From the NCBI RefSeq assembly GCF_031583145.1, contig NZ_CP134050.1, forward strand, positions 3,976,001 to 4,040,000: DNA of 64,000 nucleotides, in the 5' to 3' direction. Origin of the DNA: Brevibacillus brevis (lineage in GTDB: Bacteria; Bacillota; Bacilli; Brevibacillales; Brevibacillaceae). Below, one piece after another: positions 1 to 8,927 of the stretch. Within the stretch, counting starts at the first letter, position 1. Every line of letters starts with the position of its first letter. The notes below the pieces were generated by a model. The model made no database searches. It saw only the letters and a program-made list of their open reading frames with translations, and had not been told where the DNA came from. Both the position numbers and the translations under genes were made by a program.

Positions 1-112
1 TGATTTCTTTCTGAAGCAATCGTAGCAAGTGGAGTTTCCCGCCGTGCAGAGCAATGGCTGCCTTCTTTTCAGGGAAGCTGCTCGGGAACTTTCGGGAAGG
101 TCCGATGTGGAG

Positions 113-141
113 TGTTCGAAATTTTAGAAAGTTGCTATAAT
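113..141 (+). promoter_or_regulatory. Extended -10 promoter for the response regulator
   Basis: TATAAT at 136-141 is preceded by TG one base upstream (133-134), an extended -10 element. The -35 position (113-118, TGTTCG) is poor, as is common with extended -10 promoters. It would give a 5' leader of roughly 115 nt before the TTG start at 266. Nothing else convincing is seen in positions 1-265, although an open minus-strand frame runs off the left edge through 1-140 and could be the start of a neighbouring gene. Confidence 0.5.
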
Positions 142-265
142 GGGTTACGCGATAAAAGGTGTTCCCGGTAGTCCTGCCAAAGTGACGTTGGCATTCGGAT
201 CGTGCGGCAAGTCGCCGCCGTCCTTCCTTGCAGCATCGAGACGGAAAAGAAAGGAGTGATCCTCG

Positions 266-925
266 TTGGACATTCTTGTCGCGGACGACCATCCCCTGTT
301 TCGGGGTGGGGTCCGCAATCTTTTGCTTACCACGGAAGATCTGCGTGTAGTGGGTGAAGCGTCGACTGGCGAAGAAGCGATTGCTCTCGCTTCCAGTCTG
401 CAGCCCGACCTGATTTTAATGGACATACGCATGCCTGGATGCAACGGCATTGAAGCGACCCGTCTGATCCTGGAAAAGCATCCGCACATGCAAATCCTCA
501 TCCTCACCATGTTCAAGGACGACCAATCTGTTTTTACGGCCATGCGAGCAGGAGCACGCGGGTATGTTCTGAAGGATGCGGATGAAGCTGAGCTGATCCA
601 ATCCATTCGCTTGGTAGGAAGCGGCGGGGCCGTCTTTGGCTCCAATATCGCTTCGCGGATGATTCATTATTTTTCAAATCCGACTCCCGTAGAGCCACTG
701 CTGGATGCCAGCCTGTCCGAATTGACGAAGCGTGAACGGGAGATTCTCGAACGCATCGCGGAGGGGGACAGCAATGCCAAAATCGCATCCCGCCTTCAGT
801 TGAGCACAAAGACTGTCGCCAACTACGTCTCGACCATTCTCAACAAGCTGCAGGTAGTTGACCGCAATGAAGCCGGACGTCTGGTGAAAAAGAGGCGGGA
901 TGGGGATCCGCTCGATTTGACATGA
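266..925 (+). CDS. NarL/FixJ-family (LuxR-type) response regulator
   Basis: Two-domain DNA-binding response regulator of 219 aa. The receiver domain (residues 1-115) has the acidic pair D7/D8, phospho-acceptor D53 in the LMDIRMPG context, T81 and K103. The C-terminal LuxR/GerE helix-turn-helix (about 150-200) carries the usual LTKREREIL and the NAKIASRLQLSTKTVANYV recognition region. The TTG start at 266 is chosen because AAGGAG lies 9 nt upstream; no earlier in-frame start has a ribosome binding site. No histidine kinase is next to it, so its partner is either left of the window or elsewhere. The domain assignment is firm, the regulated genes are unknown. Confidence 0.93.
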   Translation: MDILVADDHPLFRGGVRNLLLTTEDLRVVGEASTGEEAIALASSLQPDLILMDIRMPGCNGIEATRLILEKHPHMQILILTMFKDDQSVFTAMRAGARGYVLKDADEAELIQSIRLVGSGGAVFGSNIASRMIHYFSNPTPVEPLLDASLSELTKREREILERIAEGDSNAKIASRLQLSTKTVANYVSTILNKLQVVDRNEAGRLVKKRRDGDPLDLT

Positions 926-965
926 GCAGCCAAATCCGTATCGAAGCCCGTATGGAAGAGAAACA

Positions 966-996
966 GCCAGTCGCCCGTTGAATTCCGACGACTGGC
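966..996. terminator. Hairpin between convergent genes, likely bidirectional terminator
   Basis: GCCAGTCG (966-973) pairs perfectly with CGACTGGC (989-996) across a 15-nt loop. It is flanked by an A-rich stretch on the left and CTCTTTC on the right, so it could terminate both the response regulator and the secreted-protein gene that converge here. Confidence 0.6.
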
Positions 997-1063
997 CTCT
1001 TTCGCTTGCAAGGTGTGGATCCCCGTCTGATGAACGGGAGACGGTCCCGAGAAAAACGCCGTC

Positions 1064-2539
1064 CTATGGCATGATCGGCACGATTTCGATCACGGAATCC
1101 GGAATGGCTACAAACAGACGAATGTCCTGCGTTGCTTTCTCTGTCTTAAACTTCACTTGATAGCCGTTCACCATCGAGTTGGTCAACTCTGTCTCATGCT
1201 CTACTTTTCCGTCCAAGGGGACCAGCTTATTGCCGTCCAGCAGGTAGACAAGCAATTCCGACGTCCGGACGGTTCCATTGCGGGCCCGAAGTGTCACTTC
1301 CTTCCCGTTTCGTTCCACTTTCACGGTCTTGTCATCGAACAGATCATAGCCGAGCTTGATATGCATGACATGCTTTTTCCCATTTGCCCCTTTCGCCGTA
1401 ACCGTGACAATATCCAGCGGGGAATACAGGTCGAAATTCTTTTGCAGGACGAAGCTTTTCTTGTCGTTGACCGGTACCGTTGAAGTCACGCCCGCATACG
1501 ACACATCGACCGATTTGATTTCGCTATCCAGCACAACGCCGTATAGATTCAGCCTCACCTGCGGGGTGGTCCCTTTCACGAAGGTGAGGTAACCGCCAGT
1601 CGAATCGACTTTAAGCAAATCGGCGTTTTTTTCATCGGTAACCGCCGTTTCCGCCGATGTCCGGGTTCTCTCCCCATTCACGCTTTCCATTACGTAATAG
1701 TTGCCGCCCTTGCTCGGCAATTTCGAAAAGACAATGCTCCCTTTGCTGTCCGCGGTCTTGGAGCCGTAATTGGAGAGGTAATTGTAGTTGCAATTCGCGC
1801 CGCCGTAGCAGACATTCTCTTGAAATAGCGTGATCGTTGCGCCTGGTGCTGCTCCTTGAACGGTGATGGTCCCCTGCCCGCCCGCAATCGTCAAATCCGT
1901 CACGGGAGCAGGAGCAGGAGTAGGTGCAGGAGTGGGTGCAGGTTTCGGATCAGGCGTTGTTTCGGCGCCGGCTGAGCCGTTCGTTCCCCCGCTTGCTGGA
2001 CCACTCATCGGCTCCCCGAACGTAATCGGCTGCGAAATGATCGTATCCTCGGGCGTCTCGATTTCCAGGACGTAATATTGTCCTTCCTTCATCGTCCCGT
2101 TGTCATTCGCAAACAAATCGAAGGAAACCGTCCCTTCAAACGTTCCGACTGGATCTTTCGGATTTGGACGGAATGCAGGCGTGATCACTTTCTCTCCCTG
2201 CACGATGCCCAATAGCCAGCCGACGCCCACACGGTTGGTCCTCCAGATTCCATGGTAGTTTTCTTTGCCGAATACATCGGTAGAACGCAGGACGATGGCA
2301 TTCACGACGGTTTTTTGCGAAAAGGCGATGCTCACTTGAAAATGCCCATCGCGCGTGCCATCCGGCTTGAATTCCGCGCTGCCCGTCTTGTCGAATTTCT
2401 TCTCCAGTAAGGCAAACTTCGTAATGCTAACACCTGCTGCCGATTGCGACTCTGCCGCAGCTGCAAACCCTCCAAATACGTGGATAAACATGGCGCACAG
2501 CCACACGCATGATGCTCTTTTTATCATGTTCCAGTTCAT
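1064..2539 (-). CDS. Secreted protein with Pro/Ala/Thr-rich linker, function unknown
   Basis: Starts with a clear Sec signal peptide (KR near the N-terminus, hydrophobic core, AAAAES cleavage region around residue 30). About 160 residues of mature N-terminal domain follow, then a low-complexity linker of repeated PAPT units near residues 195-220. After the linker comes a beta-rich region that reads like an Ig-like or carboxypeptidase-regulatory-type module (ITVQG-APGATITLF), followed by a C-terminal domain of about 170 residues. I do not recognise the family. The ATG at 2539 is preferred over an upstream TTG (2566): CAGGGAG precedes the ATG, though somewhat far away (11 nt), and nothing precedes the TTG. 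The pattern fits an exported cell-surface or matrix protein. It is monocistronic with its own promoter and a palindrome in front. Confidence 0.8.
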   Translation of the reverse strand: MNWNMIKRASCVWLCAMFIHVFGGFAAAAESQSAAGVSITKFALLEKKFDKTGSAEFKPDGTRDGHFQVSIAFSQKTVVNAIVLRSTDVFGKENYHGIWRTNRVGVGWLLGIVQGEKVITPAFRPNPKDPVGTFEGTVSFDLFANDNGTMKEGQYYVLEIETPEDTIISQPITFGEPMSGPASGGTNGSAGAETTPDPKPAPTPAPTPAPAPVTDLTIAGGQGTITVQGAAPGATITLFQENVCYGGANCNYNYLSNYGSKTADSKGSIVFSKLPSKGGNYYVMESVNGERTRTSAETAVTDEKNADLLKVDSTGGYLTFVKGTTPQVRLNLYGVVLDSEIKSVDVSYAGVTSTVPVNDKKSFVLQKNFDLYSPLDIVTVTAKGANGKKHVMHIKLGYDLFDDKTVKVERNGKEVTLRARNGTVRTSELLVYLLDGNKLVPLDGKVEHETELTNSMVNGYQVKFKTEKATQDIRLFVAIPDSVIEIVPIMP

Positions 2540-2580
2540 TTCTACACACACTCCCTGAGGAATCAATTTCGAATGGATTC

Positions 2581-2619
2581 ACTATAACGGCGCGGGATTC
2601 CCAGGAACAAGGGAATCCC
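2581..2619 (-). promoter_or_regulatory. Promoter with overlapping 9-bp inverted repeat (possible operator)
   Basis: On the minus strand TTGTTC (2605-2610) and TATAGT (2581-2586) are 18 bp apart, about 40 nt upstream of the secreted-protein start. A perfect inverted repeat, GGGATTCCC (2594-2602) and GGGAATCCC (2611-2619) with an 8-bp centre, covers the spacer and -35 element. This placement suits a repressor site or a short RNA hairpin. No cognate regulator can be named from this window. Confidence 0.5.
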
Positions 2620-2708
2620 TTCCTTGCCGATTCGGGAAGTTTTCCAGGAGCGTTAGCCTTTGCAATAGAAGCCGACCATCTGATTGATCAAGGAAACAAA
2701 AAAGCCCC

Positions 2709-2753
2709 TTGTGAGCGTACAGAAACCCTATTCCTGATTCTGTCTGCTCACAA
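2709..2753 (-). terminator. Minus-strand terminator-like hairpin with T6 tract
   Basis: TTGTGAGC (2709-2716) pairs with GCTCACAA (2746-2753), and the stem extends inward through ACAGAA/TTCTGT. Read on the minus strand it is followed by GGGGCTTTTTTG. It lies about 100 bp beyond the ppaC terminator, so it ends either read-through from ppaC or a very short transcript starting in 2760-2848. No gene is visible between the two terminators, and I see nothing else in 2620-2848. Confidence 0.55.
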
Positions 2754-2848
2754 AGAGCTTAGGCCAGGCGGCACACCAATGGTTGAAAAAGCCCCCCCCT
2801 TTGGAACGTCTTAAAACGGCGGACGTGGAAGCATATATTTTGCATGTA

Positions 2849-2880
2849 AAAAAGCCATCCGGATTACCAGATGGCTTTTT
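2849..2880. terminator. Rho-independent terminator of ppaC
   Basis: AAAAAGCCATC (2849-2859) and GATGGCTTTTT (2870-2880) form a strong stem with A and T tracts on either side, so it works in either direction. It follows the ppaC stop codon by about 85 bp on the minus strand. Confidence 0.8.
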
Positions 2881-2963
2881 CTTACGTTGCTTTAAACATC
2901 GAACAACCTGTAACGCACTCTGAATTGGGGGGCCTGCCGTTTTACCGTTTGGACGGGCTTCCC

Positions 2964-3896
2964 TTACAGACTTGCGAACGTATCCGTCAGGACAGGGACA
3001 ATTTGTTTTTTGCGGGATACGACGCCTTTGAGGACGGCTTTGTTGTCCGCCAGCGTCACGTTGTACGCTTTCTCTACCGCATGGGCAGCTTTTCCGATCG
3101 CCACCGCAACTGAGTCGTTGTTCAGGATATCGGTCACGACGAAGACGAACAGATCCAGTCCTTTGTCCGATACGATCTTCGAGATGGCTGCTTCCAGTTC
3201 GACCTGGCGATTCAGCACGTCGTTCACGTCTACCGCATTCACCTGCGCGATTTCCACTTTGGCGCTCCCCATTTGGAATTCTTTCGCATCCAAAGACAGG
3301 AGCTCCGCGATGGTTTTCTCGCTCAAGTCCGCGCCAGCTTTCAGCATTTCCAGGCCGTACTGCTCCAGATTCACACCGGCGATCTCAGCCAGCTCGCGGG
3401 CAGCCGCTACGTCCTGCTCCGTGCAGGTAGGGGACTTCAACAGGAGTGTGTCGGAGATGATCGCCGACAGCATCAGCCCTGCGATGTCTTTCGGAATCTC
3501 CACGCCGTTTTCTTTGTACATTTTTTTCAGGATGGTCGTGGTGCAGCCGACTGGCTCCGCACGGAAGTACAGCGGATTGCTCGTTTCGAAGTTGGCGATG
3601 CGGTGGTGGTCGATGACTTCCACCACTTGCACTTGCTCGATGTCGTTCGCGCTTTGCTGGCGCTCGTTGTGGTCGACGAGGATGACTTCGTTTACTTCGT
3701 TTGCTACCGTCTCGACCTGGCGTGGCGCTGCTACCTTGAAGTAGTCCAGCACGAACTGTGTCTCGCTGCTCACTACTCCGAGGCGTACCGGCTCCACGTT
3801 CGCGCCCAGCTTCGTTTTCAGATCCGCGTAAACCAGGGCCGAGCAGATGGAATCCGTGTCAGGATTTTTATGACCGAAAATGAGCTTTTTTTCCAT
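2964..3896 (-). CDS. ppaC: Manganese-dependent inorganic pyrophosphatase (family II, DHH)
   Basis: Hydrolyses pyrophosphate to phosphate in the cytosol, pulling biosynthetic reactions forward. The 310-aa length is typical. The family-II metal site is visible: H9, D13 and D15 in [10 protein letters not shown]75 with H76 in the LVDHNE motif, and D96-H97-H98 (VIDHH). The C-terminal DHHA2 part contains the basic SRKKQ motif near residue 295 that contacts the product phosphate. ATG at 3896 is supported by AAGGAG 8 nt upstream, with its own promoter further up. It is a single-gene transcription unit between two terminators. Confidence 0.97.
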   Translation of the reverse strand: MEKKLIFGHKNPDTDSICSALVYADLKTKLGANVEPVRLGVVSSETQFVLDYFKVAAPRQVETVANEVNEVILVDHNERQQSANDIEQVQVVEVIDHHRIANFETSNPLYFRAEPVGCTTTILKKMYKENGVEIPKDIAGLMLSAIISDTLLLKSPTCTEQDVAAARELAEIAGVNLEQYGLEMLKAGADLSEKTIAELLSLDAKEFQMGSAKVEIAQVNAVDVNDVLNRQVELEAAISKIVSDKGLDLFVFVVTDILNNDSVAVAIGKAAHAVEKAYNVTLADNKAVLKGVVSRKKQIVPVLTDTFASL

Positions 3897-3930
3897 GATC
3901 CATACTCCTTAGTCTTGTTTTGGCGAACAA

Positions 3931-3960
3931 ATTATACCATAGGGCGGGCGATATTCCCAA
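3931..3960 (-). promoter_or_regulatory. Promoter of ppaC
   Basis: On the minus strand a perfect TATAAT (3931-3936) with an upstream TG (extended -10) is paired with TTGGGA (3955-3960) at 18 bp. The -10 lies about 35 bp upstream of the ppaC start codon. Confidence 0.65.
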
Positions 3961-4049
3961 GTAACATTATAGGTTCAAACGCCTTGATTGGAAATAAAGA
4001 ATAGCCTTTCGGGAAACAAATTATTTCGCCGGCGCGTGCATATAAAAAA

Positions 4050-4072
4050 GGCCTCGGATTTCTCCGAAGGCC
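4050..4072 (-). terminator. Terminator after the GNAT gene
   Basis: GGCCTCGGA (4050-4058) pairs with TCCGAAGGCC (4063-4072), with a short loop. On the minus strand the hairpin is followed by a T6 run, 11 bp after the acetyltransferase stop codon. Confidence 0.85.
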
Positions 4073-4082
4073 TCAGACAGCC

Positions 4083-4622
4083 TCACTGTTTCCAATGCAA
4101 AACTTCGTCCGGATTCGCAACCTCCCTGCCGTAATAGCGCTTCGCTCGGAAGTTGTGGATTTCCTCGCACGCTTTCGCCATTTTATCCAGGATCTCTTCT
4201 TGCGGCACATCCGTTTCCGGGCTCCAGTAGTAGACGATCATTTCGTACGGATCTCCGTTTTCGTCTTCCCTGCGGTACAAGATCCGGTCCGCTTTTTTGA
4301 ATCCGTTTTTCATGTAAAACCGTGCCCTTCGGACGGTGTCCTCATCTTCCTGATCGACCGGCTCCACTTCAAGCAAGATGGTTTTGCCTTTTTTCTTCAG
4401 TTTTTCCATGACTTTCGTGCCGATGCCTTTCCCCCTCGTATCCGGGTGAATCAACAGGTAATCGATGAACAGAAAGGTCGGAAACTCGGCGTACAGCAGC
4501 AAGTAGTCTTCGGTTTCTTCCTTGTGGTACACATCTTTGTCCTCGATCAGGGCTTGAAACTGACCGAGGTCTTTCATCTCGTGCTCCGGAAAGTAATCCT
4601 GCAACCGCTCGTACCAATCCAT
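4083..4622 (-). CDS. GNAT-family N-acetyltransferase
   Basis: A 179-aa single-domain GNAT protein. The acetyl-CoA pyrophosphate loop is R63-G-K-G-I-G68, following the beta-strand FIDYLLIHPDT, and the C-terminal half contains the usual ARFYMKNGFKKAD element. A GGGGGA ribosome binding site precedes the ATG at 4622. The acceptor substrate cannot be told from sequence. It stands alone between a terminator and the ger operon and is transcribed in the same direction as the latter, so read-through from the ger operon is possible. Confidence 0.88.
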   Translation of the reverse strand: MDWYERLQDYFPEHEMKDLGQFQALIEDKDVYHKEETEDYLLLYAEFPTFLFIDYLLIHPDTRGKGIGTKVMEKLKKKGKTILLEVEPVDQEDEDTVRRARFYMKNGFKKADRILYRREDENGDPYEMIVYYWSPETDVPQEEILDKMAKACEEIHNFRAKRYYGREVANPDEVLHWKQ

Positions 4623-4722
4623 GGATGCTTCCCCCTTCAGGCAGACTGTCCCGCTCTCGAGTTAGCTTCTCCCAGCAGGAGCCCTTCCACTCATTCCCGA
4701 TCCCGGCAGCATGGGCTCTTCT

Positions 4723-4920
4723 TCACATCACCCACACCCAGACAAAGAGCAAGGCTCCCAAAACGAGATTGAACCAGCCAAGAAACAGCGTCGTTTTCCC
4801 TTCCTTCGGCATCTCCATGATGATGTATTTTTTTACGTCCATGCGAAGCAGAAACGCCCCCGTGAGCAGGAGCAAAGGAATCACATAGGTGGAAGAGCCG
4901 GTGCTCCCTCCTGTAATCAT
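4723..4920 (-). CDS. Small two-TM membrane protein of the ger operon (CLC_0170-like)
   Basis: A 65-aa protein with two hydrophobic segments (about residues 10-25 and 44-64) separated by a short charged cytoplasmic stretch. It follows gerC by 33 bp in the same direction, with GGAGG 9 nt before the ATG. Small membrane proteins in this position occur in other GerA-type operons, where annotation uses the name CLC_0170 family. I place it there by context and topology, not by a diagnostic motif. A role as an accessory subunit of the germinant receptor is inference. Confidence 0.6.
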   Translation of the reverse strand: MITGGSTGSSTYVIPLLLLTGAFLLRMDVKKYIIMEMPKEGKTTLFLGWFNLVLGALLFVWVWVM

Positions 4921-4953
4921 CAGCAGAAGCCTCCAATCGCGCTTTTTGAACCT

Positions 4954-6189
4954 CTATCTGGCTTTCATTCCTACCCGTCTGATCTCGATGTCCACCGTGA
5001 GATCCACCGTCACTTTTTTGTACATTTCCTGCCACTGCTTTTTGGTTTTCACTTTCTGATTCCAAAAACGGGGTTCTTTTCCGCGGACGTACTCGCCAAA
5101 CCCGAAAATATCTGCCCCCTTTTCTTGCGTCTGCTTGATCAGCCCCTTGTAAAACTTCACGGCAGCCTTTTCGTCCTGGCGCTCTATTTTTTCAATGAGC
5201 TCTGGCGTGATTACGAGCGTTTTTTCGTTGCTTTTCTCCTCCAAATTGACCTCGATAAAAGAATGGACACGGAAATGGGGAAGGCCGTCCCTGATCTCCA
5301 CCTCGGTCTGGGAATGGCGGTAGGTCGCATACAGATCGACGACGTTTGGTGTGTCATCCACGCGAACAAAGCTGCGGTACCCCGCCGGGTTCATCCCTTT
5401 GACTCCCATATAGGCGGCGATTTCAAACGGTTTGGTCACTCCCACCATCTTGTCATCCCGAAAATACGCCATTCCTTCGATTTCTACATTTTGAGCCGGC
5501 ATGATGCTGATGTACGGCAGGAAGGCTTCCTTTCCCTTTTTGGAAGAATCGCTCCAAAACATCCCGACGTAATCGGAGGGAAATTTGCCCATCCGGACGG
5601 CCTCGTCCAACGTTGCCATCAGGTACATCGTCGGCACGCGCTCGAGCTTCGGCGCTGCTTTCATCAACTGGGAGGCTTTTCCCTTCGAGATCATCATCCA
5701 GGCCATGCGCCGGACTTCTGGATTGCGGCGAAGGTAATCGTTCAGATTTTGCAGCCCTCGCTTTGCCATTTCCTCGGACACGATGATGACCCGCAGATGG
5801 CCGAAAAAGAGCCGTCCGGAAATTTGCTGCTGCAAATTCATCAGGGCATCGTCGATGGAATGGCCCACCACTTCAATGACCCAGACCGTGTTTTGCCCGC
5901 CTCCGCCCGTCTGCCCGCCTGACTCTCCCGGCCCGAGCGGAATTCTCCCGGGCAGCCCGATCTGCGCCGCCACGCGAATCATTTCTTTATTCGGCACAGG
6001 GTACTTCCCGCGCAGATGCGAAACCTCCCGCTCTTTCTTTTCCGCTCCCTTCTCCGCTACATCCACGGATATTCCCAGGACGACTGCCCGCTCTTCGATT
6101 TCCAGACGGTCCCAGCAACCCGCGAGAAACGGGAGAGCGAACGCGATGGCCATAACCAGCTTAGCTTGGCTTATCCATTGTTTTTTCAT
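4954..6189 (-). CDS. Spore germination lipoprotein, GerAC/GerC family
   Basis: C subunit of a GerA-type nutrient germinant receptor, anchored to the outer face of the spore inner membrane. The lipobox LAGC places the lipidated cysteine at residue 25, followed by the family-typical WDRLEIEERAVVLGISVD. The start is moved to the ATG at 6189 (MKKQWIS), which has GAGAGGA upstream and gives a normal lipoprotein signal peptide; the longer frame from 6225 has no such site. The 5' end overlaps the gerB 3' end by 29 bp, so translation is probably coupled. About 411 aa, slightly longer than typical. Confidence 0.94.
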   Translation of the reverse strand: MKKQWISQAKLVMAIAFALPFLAGCWDRLEIEERAVVLGISVDVAEKGAEKKEREVSHLRGKYPVPNKEMIRVAAQIGLPGRIPLGPGESGGQTGGGGQNTVWVIEVVGHSIDDALMNLQQQISGRLFFGHLRVIIVSEEMAKRGLQNLNDYLRRNPEVRRMAWMMISKGKASQLMKAAPKLERVPTMYLMATLDEAVRMGKFPSDYVGMFWSDSSKKGKEAFLPYISIMPAQNVEIEGMAYFRDDKMVGVTKPFEIAAYMGVKGMNPAGYRSFVRVDDTPNVVDLYATYRHSQTEVEIRDGLPHFRVHSFIEVNLEEKSNEKTLVITPELIEKIERQDEKAAVKFYKGLIKQTQEKGADIFGFGEYVRGKEPRFWNQKVKTKKQWQEMYKKVTVDLTVDIEIRRVGMKAR

Positions 6190-7282
6190 CACTGCGATCC
6201 TCTCTTTTCCCGCGAATGACAGCAACGATTAGCAAAATGGCCGGATATACAATGGTGATGAAGAGGCCAAGTCGGCTGATGACCTCGATGATGTCGTACA
6301 TTTGCATGATGTTTTGAGGGATCATCGCCACGATGAAGACAAACGGCAGAAGAAAAAAGGAAAACATTCTGTGATCACGCAATCGGAACAGCTTGCTGAT
6401 CGAATGAAGAGTCAAATAATAGCTGGAAAACAGTGTCGTAAAAACTGCCGTCACCCAGACTGCCAAAAACGCCGCATCCATCCGCTCCAAAATATTGGCC
6501 GGCAGCGATGTCGCCTTTGCCAGCTCAAGTGTCGGCCAAAGCAACTTCTTGACTTCTTCCGCACCGAACAACCCGACCGTCGCCGCGACAATCGTGATGT
6601 ACAGCCCGCCTGAAATGAGAATCGCCCACAGGCTTGCCGTCATCGCCCGCTGCGGATTGCGCATGGCGGGGATGACCATCGTCAATACGAAGGAGCCTTG
6701 AAACAACGCGGTTACGGTTAATATGCCTGTCATCAAATCTTTCTGTTCATTTCCCCAGAGCGGCAAAAGATTGATCGCTTCCGCGTTTTTGAGAGAGAGC
6801 GAAGCGATCACCAGGACAGGGAAGAGAAGGAACGGAAAGTAAAATTGGTGGATGTACGTAAACGTATAAATGTCATTCCGGGTGGAAATGGCAGCGAGGA
6901 ACAGCATGACAATGACCGTCACTTCCACAGGGGTGGATTTGAGTACCGACGTCACGACCACTTCCCCAAACTCTCGAGCTGTCAAAGAGGTCAGCACAGC
7001 GAAAAACACAATGATGAAGAAGCTGCCGATTCTCGAGAGCCACTTTCCGATGAGGTCTTCGCTGTACAGGATGATCGTTTTTCGGGGAAACCGCTTGCCC
7101 AGTACCGTAATGATTGCAAGGCCGACTATGGCTACCATGACACCGAGCAGTGTCACGAGAGGCGCACCAGATCCCGCTGTGCGCACCGTGAAAAGCGGGA
7201 GGGGAAGCACTCCCACCCCGATAATCGTGCTAACGAGAATCGTGATTGTTTGGATCACTGTTATCTGTTGAGGCACCTTCAC
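6161..7282 (-). CDS. Spore germination protein, GerAB/GerB family permease-like subunit
   Basis: B subunit of the germinant receptor: a 373-aa, roughly ten-TM member of the APC superfamily thought to bind the nutrient germinant. The N-terminal TIIGVGVLPLPLF stretch matches the glycine-containing first helix of GerB proteins. It begins with GTG (7282), with AGGGGG 9 nt upstream lying inside the gerA coding region. The genes overlap by 53 bp, which suggests coupled translation in fixed ratio. No frameshift or missing helix is seen. Confidence 0.94.
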   Translation of the reverse strand: MKVPQQITVIQTITILVSTIIGVGVLPLPLFTVRTAGSGAPLVTLLGVMVAIVGLAIITVLGKRFPRKTIILYSEDLIGKWLSRIGSFFIIVFFAVLTSLTAREFGEVVVTSVLKSTPVEVTVIVMLFLAAISTRNDIYTFTYIHQFYFPFLLFPVLVIASLSLKNAEAINLLPLWGNEQKDLMTGILTVTALFQGSFVLTMVIPAMRNPQRAMTASLWAILISGGLYITIVAATVGLFGAEEVKKLLWPTLELAKATSLPANILERMDAAFLAVWVTAVFTTLFSSYYLTLHSISKLFRLRDHRMFSFFLLPFVFIVAMIPQNIMQMYDIIEVISRLGLFITIVYPAILLIVAVIRGKREDRSDEKTMDKPS

Positions 7283-8927
7283 CCGCTATGTCCCCCTTTC
7301 CGACTTGAGAAGGGATCGTCGTATGGGCGCGATCTCCCGGGCTTTTCAGCTTCTCTTTCACTGTCTGGCCCAATCGCCTTTGGTCTTGGGGCTGTATAAA
7401 AACAGGCCTGCTTTTCAATGACCACAACGGTCCCCGCGTAAATAAGTCTTTCATCCCCTGAAAGCTTCCCGGCACGAGTGGACTGAGGTACGGCACACCA
7501 AACGATTTCAACGATAAAAGGTGATTCACAATCAGAATCAGGCCCACCACGATGCCGTAGAGACCGAATATGCCGGCCATGACGATCAGCGGAAAGCGGA
7601 GAAGCCTCAGCGCCAGAGCGGCATTGTACGATGGCGTGGCAAACGACCCGATCGTCGTGAGTGCGATGATGACGACCGTGATCGGACTGGCAAAGCCGGC
7701 TGCAACGGCCGCCTGCCCGATTACGAGCACTCCTACGATCGACAGAGCCCCGCCCACTTGCTGCGGCAGCCGGATGGTCGCCTCCCGCAGTACCTCCATG
7801 GAGGTCTCGATGACCAGCACCTCGATGACAGCGGGAAAAGGAACGCCCGCTCTCCCCCCTGCCACGGCTACAGCAAACTCGGTAGGAATCAGTTCGGGAT
7901 TAAACGAAATGACTCCGACGTACAGGGATGGAAATACCAGGGAAAACATCAGTGCGATCAACCGCGCCAGCCGAATGGCGCTCATAAGAAGGAATCGCTC
8001 CGTGTAGTCTTCGACTGCTTGGTAAAACTGGTTGAACACCGTCGGAACCACCAGCGCCAACGGCGAACCGTCGACGAAGATGGCGACGCGGCCCTCCAGC
8101 AAATTGGCCGCCACTTTATCCGGTCGTTCCGTGTACTGGACTTGGGGAAAAGGAGAGATGTGGTTGTCTTCGATGAACTGCTCCAAATACCCCGAGTCGA
8201 GAATCGCGTCGATCTCGATCATCGACAGCCGATCCATGACTTCTTCCACCAGCTCGGTATTGGTGACGCCTTGCATAAAGCAAATCGCTACCTTCGATCT
8301 CGTCTTTCGCCCGATTTCCATCGTCCTGACCTGAAAATCCGGCGTTTGCAGCCGGTAACGGAGCAGGGCGATATTCGTCCCCAACAGTTCGATAAAACCC
8401 TCGCGAGGGCCGCGGATAACCTGTTCTGTCGCCGGTTGATCGATCGCTCTCTTTTCGATATTGCGCGTCCCGATGAGAAACGCTTCATTCAGCCCCTCGA
8501 TGACGACCACGGTCTGGCCGCGCAAAAGCCCCTCCATCAATTTGTACAGCCGAGCCTCCAGCTTCCCTTCGCTGTGGTAGAGAGTTTCATTGATGAGGAC
8601 GTCCTTCAACTGCTCGGGGTCGAGAGCGCCTTCCCCAACCAGACCTTCCACATCCTTCCTCATTAGTGGTTTTAAAATATCGGTATTGAGAACACTTTGT
8701 TCAATCATGTTGGAAAAATAAAACATGACCGCTGCATGAGTGCCAAACACGTGGAAGCGCCGCATGGAAAAATCCGCGTTTTCCCCGAAAACGTGCCGGA
8801 TCTGCTCGATCGTTTCCTCCAGATTTCCCGTCAGATCCTGGTCGTACTTCTCCTGTATCGTAGGATCGGTCGTTGTCACGGTCATTTGTCTTACCTTCTG
8901 GCTGCTGAACCACTTGGAAAATGGCAT
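7230..8927 (-). CDS. Spore germination protein, GerAA/GerA family
   Basis: A subunit of the germinant receptor, 565 aa: a soluble N-terminal half (about residues 20-280) followed by a membrane domain of several helices and a charged C-terminal tail of about 60 residues. Family signatures are visible, including FYFSNMI, GPREGFIELLGTNIALLRYRL, EVLVIETSMEVLREATIRLP and the conserved FATPSYNAALALRLLRFPL. It is the first gene of gerA-gerB-gerC-small ORF. The start ATG has only a weak GGTGGG site. I could not find a convincing sigma-G promoter (GNATR / CATNNTA) in 8930-9060, although forespore expression is expected for this family. Confidence 0.96.
   Translation of the reverse strand: MPFSKWFSSQKVRQMTVTTTDPTIQEKYDQDLTGNLEETIEQIRHVFGENADFSMRRFHVFGTHAAVMFYFSNMIEQSVLNTDILKPLMRKDVEGLVGEGALDPEQLKDVLINETLYHSEGKLEARLYKLMEGLLRGQTVVVIEGLNEAFLIGTRNIEKRAIDQPATEQVIRGPREGFIELLGTNIALLRYRLQTPDFQVRTMEIGRKTRSKVAICFMQGVTNTELVEEVMDRLSMIEIDAILDSGYLEQFIEDNHISPFPQVQYTERPDKVAANLLEGRVAIFVDGSPLALVVPTVFNQFYQAVEDYTERFLLMSAIRLARLIALMFSLVFPSLYVGVISFNPELIPTEFAVAVAGGRAGVPFPAVIEVLVIETSMEVLREATIRLPQQVGGALSIVGVLVIGQAAVAAGFASPITVVIIALTTIGSFATPSYNAALALRLLRFPLIVMAGIFGLYGIVVGLILIVNHLLSLKSFGVPYLSPLVPGSFQGMKDLFTRGPLWSLKSRPVFIQPQDQRRLGQTVKEKLKSPGDRAHTTIPSQVGKGDIAGEGASTDNSDPNNHDSR

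Noticed and set aside
1900..1950. Short tandem repeat, checked as a possible CRISPR or VNTR
   Set aside because: It is the coding sequence of the PAPT linker of the secreted protein; no spacers and no direct repeats of CRISPR length. No CRISPR array was seen anywhere in the window.
4711..5922. Long plus-strand open frame (403 codons) opposite gerC
   Set aside because: It is the mirror of a clear GerC coding region; composition is Arg/His/Phe-rich and no ribosome binding site or family motif is present.
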